A stretch of 12,721 bases of DNA, from positions 1 to 12,721 of the forward strand of contig WRDV01000021.1 of the NCBI GenBank assembly GCA_009779655.1, given 5' to 3'. Shown here one piece after another: positions 1 to 5,983 of the stretch (position 1 is the stretch's first letter; the number at the start of each line of letters is the position of its first letter). This DNA is from Dehalococcoidia bacterium. GTDB taxonomy: Bacteria; Chloroflexota; Dehalococcoidia; Dehalococcoidales; UBA1222. The notes beneath the pieces were generated by a model. The model worked only from the letters and a program-made list of their open reading frames with translations. It was not told where the DNA came from and did not search any database. A program made the position numbers and the translations under genes.

Positions 1-714
1 GAGCCGTTAAATCCTGAGGTGTATAACCAATGGCTTGCTGCAACAGGACTGAAATTGCACGAGGGTTATGGGCAAACAGAGTGTACCGTGGTATTCGCCA
101 CAACCCCTTGGTGCGAGCCAAAACCAGGCTCAATGGGGCTGCCCATGCCGCTAACCCGCTGCGCAATCCTTAACGCTGATGGCAAAGAATGCGAAGTAGG
201 CGAGGAAGGCGAAATCTGTATGCCTGTGCCAGACAGAGCCCACAGACCGCTGGGTCTTTTCATGGGTTATTACAAAGACGAACAGTTGACTCAAAAAGTA
301 CTGCATGACGGTATCTACCACACAGGCGATATGGCCTGGCGCGATGAGAACGGTTACGTATGGTTTTGCGGCCGCAACGACGACATTATAAAAAGCTCGG
401 GCTACCGCATCGGCCCGTTCGAGGTAGAGAGCGCGCTGATTGAACATCCATCAGTGCTTGAGGCTGCCGTTACAGGCGTACCCGACCCTGACAGAGGTTT
501 TAATGTTAAGGCAACCATTGTGCTGGCCAAAGGCTACACACCTTCGGAAGAACTTAAGAAAGAACTCCAGAACCATGTGAAGAAAGTGACAGCACCTTAC
601 AAATATCCGCGCATTGTTGAGTTTGTTAACGAGCTGCCAAAGACAATTAGCGGGAAAATCAAGCGCAGAGAACTGCGCGATGCTGACGCCGCAAAAACCA
701 CTGTGAATAGCTAA
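1..714 (+). CDS. Medium-chain/aromatic acyl-CoA ligase (AMP-forming, ACSM-like), 5' end missing
   Basis: This is the C-terminal part of an ANL-superfamily ligase, which activates a carboxylic acid as an acyl-adenylate and transfers it to CoA. The reading frame is open from base 1, so the gene starts outside the window; 237 residues are visible of about 550 usual for the family. Visible motifs are GYGQTE near residue 22, the TGD motif near 108, the hinge/A8 stretch GRNDDIIKSSGYRIGPFEVE at about 124-143, and the A10 segment PKTISGKIKRREL, whose lysine near 219 is the adenylation lysine. The KSSGYRIGP and TAPYKYPR wording is typical of ACSM (medium-chain fatty acid or benzoate type) ligases, but the acyl-pocket half is not visible, so substrate is unknown. 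The next gene starts 21 bases downstream, suggesting one operon with a second ligase. Confidence 0.9.
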   Translation, partial: EPLNPEVYNQWLAATGLKLHEGYGQTECTVVFATTPWCEPKPGSMGLPMPLTRCAILNADGKECEVGEEGEICMPVPDRAHRPLGLFMGYYKDEQLTQKVLHDGIYHTGDMAWRDENGYVWFCGRNDDIIKSSGYRIGPFEVESALIEHPSVLEAAVTGVPDPDRGFNVKATIVLAKGYTPSEELKKELQNHVKKVTAPYKYPRIVEFVNELPKTISGKIKRRELRDADAAKTTVNS

Positions 715-735
715 CAGCGATTTGGAGGGAATTAG

Positions 736-3273
736 ATGAAACTAGCGTTTTCCACATTGGCCTGCCCCAATTGGAGCTGGCAGGATATTGTGTCCGCCGC
801 AAAAGACTCCGGATTTGATGGGATAGAAGTGCGCGGCCTCGGGGAGGAAATATTTGCCGTGCGCGCGCAGCCATTCGCAGAAGAAGAGCTTCCTTCCACT
901 ATTAAGAAACTCCACGCGTTGCGTCTATCCGTTCCATGTTTTTCCTCTGCCTGTTGTCTTAAGCTCAAAGAGCGTGAGCATGAGAATCTTGCTGAGATTA
1001 CCGAGTACATCAAACTGGCAGGCATGCTTGCGACACCATATGTGCGCATTTTGGCTGACATAGCACCAGCCCCAACAGGCGATGAGATTGACGACACACT
1101 CATCGTATCTCAGCTTAAAAAACTTGTCCCCATCGCCGAAAGGCATGGCGTCACGCTGTTAGTTGAAACCAATGGCGTATTCAGTAACACAGTGCGATTG
1201 TATCGCTTGCTTGAGCAAGTAGGCAGCGACGCCGTGGCCGCGCTATGGGATATACACCACCCTTATCGATTCGCCGCCGAAACAGCTGAGAAGACCGTTC
1301 AGAATCTTGGCACATATATCAAATATGTGCATGTTAAAGATTCTATAGTGGATCATAACGGCAATATTCAATACCGCATGATGGGTGAGGGTGATTTACC
1401 CATTGATGAAATGATGCTGGCGCTTCGCAGTATCAACTATGAAGGCTTTGTATCGCTTGAATGGGTTAAGCGCTGGAGCGAAGATTTGGAAGACCCGGGG
1501 GTCGTTATTCCGCATTTTACGAACTATATGGCACGATATACCAAAAAGCCGCTTGTGCGCACGCCACTATTCAACAATAAAACAAACACCGGCAAGTATA
1601 TTTGGGAAAAGGAAACTCTAATTGATCTGACTTTTCCGCAACTTCTGGATCGTATCGTTGAGGAATTCCCTGATCAATACGCTTTCCGCTACACGGTACT
1701 GGATTATACCCGCACCTATGCGGAGTTCCGTGATGACGTGGATAGTTTTGCTCGGGCATTAATCTCTCTTGGGGTAAAGAAGGGCGATAAGGTTGCTATC
1801 TGGGCTACAAATATACCTGAGTGGTATATCACATTTTGGGCAACCACAAAAATCGGCGCCATCCTTGTCACGGTAAACACAGCCTATAAAATTCACGAGG
1901 CCGAGTACCTTCTACGTCAAAGTGACACTCATACGCTTGTAATGATTGAGAGCCATAAAGACTCAAACTATCTCAAAATTATAAGAGAGATTTGCCCCGA
2001 ACTCGCGATACAGGAAAAAGGCAGAGCATTGCACGTCAAACGCTTGCCATTTCTGCGCAATGTGATTACCGTCGGATTCTCAGAAGCTGGATGCTTGACA
2101 TTCGATGAAGCGCTGGAAAATGCAGTTAAAACGCCTATCGAAATGGTATATCAGCGCATGGCCATGCAAAGCAGTCATGACGTTTGCAATATGCAGTATA
2201 CCTCAGGCACCACGGGCTTTCCTAAAGGTGTTATGTTAACTCATTACAATGTGGTAAATAACGGCAAGAATATTGGCGACCGTATGGATTTTTCTACGGC
2301 AGACAGCATCCTGATCCACGTGCCCATGTTCCACTGCTTTGGCATGGTATTAGCTATGACAGCAGCTGTTACCCACGGCACAACAATGTGCCCTATACCA
2401 GCTTTCTCTCCGCGTTTGGCGCTTGAGGCTATCAACAAAGAGAAAATTACGGTATGCCATGGCGTACCGACAATGTTTATTGCCATGTTAGGGCACGAAG
2501 ATTTCGCCAAGACGGACTTCTCTAACATGCGCACGGGCATTATGGCTGGCAGTCCCTGCCCCGTGAAAGTGATGCGTGACGTAATCGACAAAATGCATAT
2601 GCCGGAGATTACGATTGTATTCGGACAGACAGAGAGCAGCCCTGGATGTACCATGAGTAGCGCAGACGATCCGATAGAGGTTAAAGTCAACACCGTGGGT
2701 CGCTCGCTGCCTGGTATAGAGTGTAAAATTGTTGACCCGCAAACAGGCCTAGAACTGCCCGATAACGTAGACGGCGAGTTCGTTGCGCGAGGTTATAACA
2801 TCATGAAGGGCTATTACAAAATGCCTGTAGCCACGGCAAACACTATTGATGAAGACGGATGGCTGCACACAGGAGACCTTTCCCGTAGGTTGCCGGACGG
2901 CAATTTCAAGATTACTGGCCGCATAAAAGATATGATTATCCGCGGCGGCGAGAATATCTATCCCAAAGAAATCGAGGATTTCCTGTATACGCACGATAAG
3001 GTAAAAGACGTGCAGGTAATCGGTGTGCCGGATAAACAGTATGGCGAAGAAATCCTGGCATGTATTATCCTGAAAGACACCGCGGAAGCCACTGAAGAAG
3101 AAATAAAGGGATATGTCAGAGATCATATGGCAAAGCAGAAAACTCCTAAATATGTGCGATTTGTCACGGAGTTTCCTATGAATGCCGCAGGTAAAATCTT
3201 GAAGTACAAAATGGTAGAAGAAGCTATTAAACTGCTGGGGCTCGAGGAAGCCAGCAAAATCGAAACGGCTTAA
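736..3273 (+). CDS. Fusion: xylose-isomerase-like TIM barrel + AMP-forming acyl-CoA ligase
   Basis: This is a two-domain protein of 845 residues. Residues 1-270 form a sugar-phosphate isomerase/epimerase (AP endonuclease 2-like) TIM barrel with likely metal ligands intact: E144 in VETNG, D172 in WDIHHPY, H199 in YVHVKD and E242 in SLEW. After a linker of about 15 residues, residues 285-845 are a complete ANL ligase. Its motifs are the P-loop YTSGTTGFPKG (488-498), GQTE (630-633), TGD (712-714), the A8 hinge GRIKDMIIRGGENIYPKEIE (728-747) and A10 NAAGKI with catalytic K820. The ligase half resembles the ACSF2-type medium/long-chain fatty-acyl-CoA synthetases. The ATG has a GGAGG six to eight bases class site at 723-727. 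I see no stop codon or internal RBS at the junction (about nt 1545-1600), so it reads as a true fusion. The substrate of either half is unknown; the barrel could epimerise or isomerise a hydroxy acid that the ligase then activates, which is inference. Confidence 0.9.
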   Translation: MKLAFSTLACPNWSWQDIVSAAKDSGFDGIEVRGLGEEIFAVRAQPFAEEELPSTIKKLHALRLSVPCFSSACCLKLKEREHENLAEITEYIKLAGMLATPYVRILADIAPAPTGDEIDDTLIVSQLKKLVPIAERHGVTLLVETNGVFSNTVRLYRLLEQVGSDAVAALWDIHHPYRFAAETAEKTVQNLGTYIKYVHVKDSIVDHNGNIQYRMMGEGDLPIDEMMLALRSINYEGFVSLEWVKRWSEDLEDPGVVIPHFTNYMARYTKKPLVRTPLFNNKTNTGKYIWEKETLIDLTFPQLLDRIVEEFPDQYAFRYTVLDYTRTYAEFRDDVDSFARALISLGVKKGDKVAIWATNIPEWYITFWATTKIGAILVTVNTAYKIHEAEYLLRQSDTHTLVMIESHKDSNYLKIIREICPELAIQEKGRALHVKRLPFLRNVITVGFSEAGCLTFDEALENAVKTPIEMVYQRMAMQSSHDVCNMQYTSGTTGFPKGVMLTHYNVVNNGKNIGDRMDFSTADSILIHVPMFHCFGMVLAMTAAVTHGTTMCPIPAFSPRLALEAINKEKITVCHGVPTMFIAMLGHEDFAKTDFSNMRTGIMAGSPCPVKVMRDVIDKMHMPEITIVFGQTESSPGCTMSSADDPIEVKVNTVGRSLPGIECKIVDPQTGLELPDNVDGEFVARGYNIMKGYYKMPVATANTIDEDGWLHTGDLSRRLPDGNFKITGRIKDMIIRGGENIYPKEIEDFLYTHDKVKDVQVIGVPDKQYGEEILACIILKDTAEATEEEIKGYVRDHMAKQKTPKYVRFVTEFPMNAAGKILKYKMVEEAIKLLGLEEASKIETA

Positions 3274-3285
3274 GATTTAATCGCT

Positions 3286-4311
3286 ATGCTTGACACTCGC
3301 TTCAACGCAGCGCCCACCGTAATAGGCAGTTTGCCGCATAAGGATCCTCAGGCAGCCTGCGCTCTTATAGCGCGCTATCTGACCGAAATCCCTGCATGGC
3401 CGCAGCTGCCTAAGCGCGCTTTCGAAGAAGACATGACCGTACAATTCACAGAAAGATTCCCCGGCATAACAGTTGATGCGGACCGCATATTCATAAAACA
3501 AGACCTCTCTTTTGACACAGCTCTTGAGGCGCTATACTCTGCCTATATAGAGAACAATTATTCCGCTATGTCTGTAAGTCCTGCCTATGCAGCCGGACTG
3601 CACGCTTTTCTCAATCTTGAGCAATTGAACTCATTAGTAGTCAAAGGACAGGTGCCAGGACCGTTGTCTTTCGGACTAACGCTCAAAGACGAAGAAAATA
3701 TGAGCCTTTTACACAATGAAGTGTTGCTTGACGCCGGCGCGCGTTTTTTGCGCCTAAAAGCTGCTTGGCAAGAAAATGCATTGCGGCGTTTGAACAAGAA
3801 CACTATCATATTTATTGACGAGCCTGTGATGGCATCATACGGCTCCGCTTTCTTCTTGATATCAAAAGATAAAGTGTTGGAGTTACTGCAGGAAGTATTA
3901 CATGGTATTTCCGGACTGCGCGGAATACATTGCTGCGGCAATACCGATTGGTCAGTGCTGCTTGACACCGACACGCACATAATCAGTTTTGATGCATACA
4001 ATTTCACAGGTTCGCTCGCACTTTATCCCGAGGCTGTTAAGGCCTTACTACTGCGCGGCGGAGCTGTTGCTTGGGGCATCATACCTAACACAGAAGAAGC
4101 TCTCCTGAAAGAAAGCATCTCAAGCCTAAAGGATCGTCTCGAAGAAGCAATGGCTCCATTCACGCGTCACGGAGTCCGCTTCCAGCAATTGATAGAACAA
4201 TCCTTGCTCACCCCAAGCTGCGGATTAGCCGGGCTATCCGAAGAAGGCGCCGAAACGGTGCTTGACAGGCTGGTTAATCTCTCAGTTCGCATGCGCAATC
4301 GTACATATTAG
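3286..4311 (+). CDS. MetE C-terminal/UROD-superfamily zinc methyltransferase (possible folate-independent methionine synthase)
   Basis: This 341-residue protein matches the catalytic half of cobalamin-independent methionine synthase without the N-terminal half (full MetE is about 750 residues). Visible landmarks are IGSLPH (13-18), GQVPGP (121-126), IDEP (177-180), the zinc-type motif IHCCGN with H215 and C217, and TPSCGL with C312, which corresponds to the third MetE zinc ligand in NPDCGL. The glutamate ligand of MetE has no clear counterpart; the segment reads SFDAYN with D236. Core-MetE proteins and the related Mes families use methyl-corrinoid donors rather than folate, so homocysteine methylation from a corrinoid is the leading guess. 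The family also contains corrinoid methyltransferases of other substrates. The start is 12 bases after the previous stop with no obvious Shine-Dalgarno, so translation probably depends on coupling. ahcY and metK lie further downstream. The stop codon lies inside a repeat arm. Confidence 0.78.
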   Translation: MLDTRFNAAPTVIGSLPHKDPQAACALIARYLTEIPAWPQLPKRAFEEDMTVQFTERFPGITVDADRIFIKQDLSFDTALEALYSAYIENNYSAMSVSPAYAAGLHAFLNLEQLNSLVVKGQVPGPLSFGLTLKDEENMSLLHNEVLLDAGARFLRLKAAWQENALRRLNKNTIIFIDEPVMASYGSAFFLISKDKVLELLQEVLHGISGLRGIHCCGNTDWSVLLDTDTHIISFDAYNFTGSLALYPEAVKALLLRGGAVAWGIIPNTEEALLKESISSLKDRLEEAMAPFTRHGVRFQQLIEQSLLTPSCGLAGLSEEGAETVLDRLVNLSVRMRNRTY

Positions 4312-4513
4312 ACAGTATCCTCACGAGCTGAATAAGGAGACGCCATATGATACATCAGACGCAAAGTGGGTGTCGTTTGAAGTGCTTTTATCTAGTCAGC
4401 GTGGTCAAGGTATAGCACAATATAACCGCCGATTTCCTGCCGGTCATTCAAATCAAGCGTGTTGCTACGTGGCTGAATGCCTTTGCATAATCTCGCGCGG
4501 ATACTGTCTAGTA
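4306..4513. mobile_element. MITE-like or remnant IS element bounded by a 22-bp imperfect inverted repeat
   Basis: Bases 4306-4327 and the reverse complement of 4492-4513 agree at 19 of 22 positions, including a perfect 12-bp core (TAGACAGTATCC at 4309-4320, GGATACTGTCTA at 4499-4510). The 208-bp interval has no long ORF of either strand that I recognise. A strong RBS and ATG sit about 40 bases inside the left end, as expected if an IS lost most of its transposase gene. I do not see a convincing target-site duplication. The left arm covers the stop codon of the MetE-like gene. Family assignment is not possible from the sequence alone. Confidence 0.5.
4347..4415 (+). CDS. Possible 22-residue ORF with a strong RBS, or the cut-off start of a lost gene
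   Basis: AAGGAG at 4334-4339 lies seven bases before an ATG that opens a 22-codon frame ending in TAG. The peptide begins MIHQTQSGC and resembles nothing I know. It lies wholly inside the inverted-repeat element. The RBS is better than that of several real genes here. The simplest reading is the surviving 5' end of a transposase gene after internal deletion; a real small protein or leader peptide is less likely. Confidence 0.25.
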   Translation: MIHQTQSGCRLKCFYLVSVVKV

Positions 4514-4617
4514 GTTTATTTTTGAATTATATGCAAAATAGAATATTTTTATCTATAATGTGCTATAATATAGATATTGCTTCTGCACACAATGCAGGCA
4601 TTGCATAAAATAAACTA
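4512..4617. repeat. Inverted repeat flanking the promoter of the zinc-ribbon gene
   Basis: TAGTTTATTTT at 4512-4522 is the exact reverse complement of AAAATAAACTA at 4607-4617 (11 bp). Allowing an eight-base bulge, ATGCAA at 4531-4536 also pairs with TTGCAT at 4601-4606. The repeats straddle both TATAAT boxes. A smaller palindrome, CAATGC/GCATTG at 4590-4603, lies between. It could be an operator, a leader structure or ends of an old insertion. AT-rich sequence raises the chance of coincidence. Confidence 0.35.
4561..4569 (+). promoter_or_regulatory. Candidate extended -10 promoter for the zinc-ribbon gene
   Basis: TGCTATAAT is a perfect extended -10 element (TGn plus TATAAT). No good -35 hexamer lies at 16-18 bases upstream, which is acceptable for extended -10 promoters. 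A second TATAAT at 4554-4559 is an alternative. Transcription would start near 4576, leaving a leader of about 67 bases. Confidence 0.4.
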
Positions 4618-4642
4618 AAATAATATTGAAAGGTGTATCTCT

Positions 4643-5086
4643 ATGCCAAGGTGCAAAAAATGCAACTCAGATCGTGTTACAAAAAGCGGGAAGGCAAACG
4701 GCAAACAGCGTTTTTACTGCAAAGGATGCGGATGCCATTTTACCGATGGCGACGGCAGGACTAACGAGCGCGTCACTATCAAAAAAGCCATGTGTGTTGT
4801 TCTGCACACATTAGGCAAAGCTTCATTCCGTACGCTGGCTAGAGTATTCAATACATCTCCATCGCTAACATATCGATGGGTCGATGAAGCCGGATGCAAA
4901 TCACACAGCCATGATATAAAAGGCACTACAAAACAAATGACTTTTGACGAACTCTGCAAATTTATCAAAACTACGGAAGCGAGCTTTGATACCTCCAAAC
5001 CATTGACCGTCGCATCGGGAGAACTCTGGCAGGGATATCCTGCAATCGTAATACTGCAGCAATCAGCCGATTCTAAAGTAAAATAA
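4643..5086 (+). CDS. Zinc-ribbon/HTH protein resembling the N-terminal part of IS1-type transposases (InsA-like)
   Basis: The protein has 147 residues. Residues 4-29 form a zinc ribbon with CxxC pairs C4/C7 and C26/C29 around a basic KSGKANGKQRFYC segment, the pattern of IS1-type transposase N-termini. Residues 59-80 (KASFRTLARVFN onward to YRWV) look like a helix-turn-helix. FDELCKFI at 101-108 sits where such transposases often begin their catalytic domain (DE of the DDE motif), but no further catalytic residues follow and the protein ends at 147. The start is well supported by AAAGGTG at 4629-4635, seven bases before the ATG, and by an extended -10 upstream. It is therefore either a decayed or truncated transposase, a translated IS remnant, or a DNA-binding regulator derived from one. 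AT-rich flanks and the next-door palindrome and inverted repeats support an accessory origin. Confidence 0.6.
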   Translation: MPRCKKCNSDRVTKSGKANGKQRFYCKGCGCHFTDGDGRTNERVTIKKAMCVVLHTLGKASFRTLARVFNTSPSLTYRWVDEAGCKSHSHDIKGTTKQMTFDELCKFIKTTEASFDTSKPLTVASGELWQGYPAIVILQQSADSKVK

Positions 5087-5112
5087 AACTATTGCGACAG
5101 CAGTACCAAACG

Positions 5113-5163
5113 CCGTAAAAAGTGCCATATGGTAACTTTGTTACCATATGGCACTTTTTACGG
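5113..5163. terminator. Perfect 24-bp palindrome with TTT loop; probable two-way Rho-independent terminator
   Basis: Bases 5113-5136 are the exact reverse complement of 5140-5163, leaving a three-base loop. Each stem foot carries a five-base A or T run, so the core GTGCCATATGGTAAC hairpin is followed by TTTTT when read from either strand. It begins 27 bases after the zinc-ribbon gene stop. This is typical of a bidirectional terminator, though such a long perfect stem could also be a mobile palindromic repeat. Confidence 0.75.
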
Positions 5164-5330
5164 GCTCAATAGTCGGCGCGCGCAATACGCTATAGTTCGC
5201 ACCGAGTTTCTCCACCCAAGCATTGCGATGAGTCACTGCATGCGTAATATTGGGCTTATACGAAGGCTATGCACTATGCATTATCAAATGAAGTAGGCTA
5301 TACTATGTTTAATTCGCTTCGTTCAAGAAG

Positions 5331-5336
5331 AGGAGG
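5331..5336 (+). promoter_or_regulatory. Strong Shine-Dalgarno for the first gene of the SAM-cycle operon
   Basis: AGGAGG lies six bases before the ATG at 5343 and fixes that start. A TATACT box at 5299-5304 is a possible -10, but no matching -35 is seen, so the promoter is only tentative. Confidence 0.7.
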
Positions 5337-5342
5337 CTCGGC

Positions 5343-5981
5343 ATGACAAGCGCTGGTAATGAAGAGTTGTTCGAAAATGTATGGCAGGTTGCTGTAACCA
5401 ATATTGATAATATCACAGCTGATCCTGAAGACCGGCGTTTTCTTAAATCATTAGCCATGGGCGGCAGTGTCGCCGCAGAATCACTGGTCGCAACAAGCCC
5501 CGCCATCCGGCAATACTGGGGCGACGGCAACCAGCAAGCAGCTATGAAGCTCAGCCTGCTCTTATCACTTGTGATGCTAAGCCAGCTTTATCTATGGGTA
5601 AGCCAAAACCCCCCAAAAAAGAAGTCTTCTATGCTGCCAAAAGAAATCACCGCTTCGCGCGTATTTCATATTTTCGGCGGCGATCCGGAAGAAGCCATGC
5701 AAGATTTCTTTCATTTCGATGATCAATTCATATACGACGTGGAGAATCATAAGCACCTCATCCATACATGCAGTTTATTGCTGGCGCGCTGCAGTGAAAT
5801 AATCGGACATAAGTGCGTTGACTGGAGTAAAGTCGAATGGCCGGTTGTGGAACTGACACATCTAACCAAAGGCGCCATCGCTGACAGTACGCCCATGCGT
5901 AGCAAGGCAGACATTGACGCCATGCAGAACAGTATTGACGCCGGCGCACAAGCCGTCACAAGCTATTACAGCGGAGGCTAA
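5343..5981 (+). CDS. Unknown 212-residue protein, first gene of the kinase-ahcY-metK operon
   Basis: I do not recognise this protein. It has no signal peptide. Residues 66-86 (AAMKLSLLLSLVMLSQLYLWV, given here only as a range with key L/V/M residues) form one strongly hydrophobic helix that could be a buried core or a membrane segment; the rest is soluble in character, with a lysine-rich turn at 92-94. Histidines and acidic residues cluster around 108-141 (VFHIFGGDPEE, FFHFDDQF, HKHLIHTC), which could bind a metal, but this is only a visual impression. An ideal AGGAGG supports the start. The stop is two bases before the TTG start of the kinase gene, whose Shine-Dalgarno lies inside this gene, so the two are tightly co-translated. 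Position ahead of kinase, ahcY and metK suggests a role in the methyl cycle or in partnering the kinase. A slippery A-AAA-AAG lies at 5615-5621. Confidence 0.75.
   Translation: MTSAGNEELFENVWQVAVTNIDNITADPEDRRFLKSLAMGGSVAAESLVATSPAIRQYWGDGNQQAAMKLSLLLSLVMLSQLYLWVSQNPPKKKSSMLPKEITASRVFHIFGGDPEEAMQDFFHFDDQFIYDVENHKHLIHTCSLLLARCSEIIGHKCVDWSKVEWPVVELTHLTKGAIADSTPMRSKADIDAMQNSIDAGAQAVTSYYSGG
5973..5977 (+). promoter_or_regulatory. Shine-Dalgarno that decides the TTG start of the kinase gene
   Basis: GGAGG inside the last codons of the upstream gene lies six bases before TTG at 5984. No in-frame ATG with a comparable site occurs until residue 32, which would remove part of the kinase N-lobe. The arrangement implies translational coupling. 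Confidence 0.7.
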
Positions 5982-5983
5982 GT

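Larger units (their letters stand above)
4312..4642. other. 331-base gap: repeat element, then AT-rich promoter/leader
   Basis: The first 200 bases are the interior and right end of the inverted-repeat element. The remaining 130 bases are clearly more AT-rich than the flanking genes and hold two TATAAT boxes (4554-4559 and 4564-4569) and an inverted repeat. I see no tRNA or other RNA gene. There is no obvious terminator for the upstream operon here. Confidence 0.5.

Noticed and set aside
4262..4525. 87-codon + strand frame overlapping the end of the MetE-like gene
   Set aside because: Starts within a real gene in another frame, no RBS, and crosses the inverted-repeat element; treated as a shadow.
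4413..4527. Minus-strand open frame of about 44 codons across the right arm of the inverted-repeat element (ends GGYIVLYLDHAD)
   Set aside because: No usable start codon or RBS and length is within chance expectation.
5141..5266. Minus-strand open frame ending inside the palindrome (ends EPVKSAIW)
   Set aside because: The composition looks protein-like, but it has no RBS, only a GTG start, about 31-41 codons, and resembles no family I know. It may be a decayed gene end; not enough to call.
5087..5297. In-frame open extension after the zinc-ribbon gene stop, as if a stop-codon read-through gave a longer transposase
   Set aside because: The translation shows no DDE residues or transposase-like motifs and runs through the palindrome; likely chance.
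5087..5342. SAM or SAH riboswitch upstream of the ahcY/metK operon
   Set aside because: Apart from the palindrome, no multi-stem conserved leader pattern was visible by eye; a covariance-model scan would be decisive.
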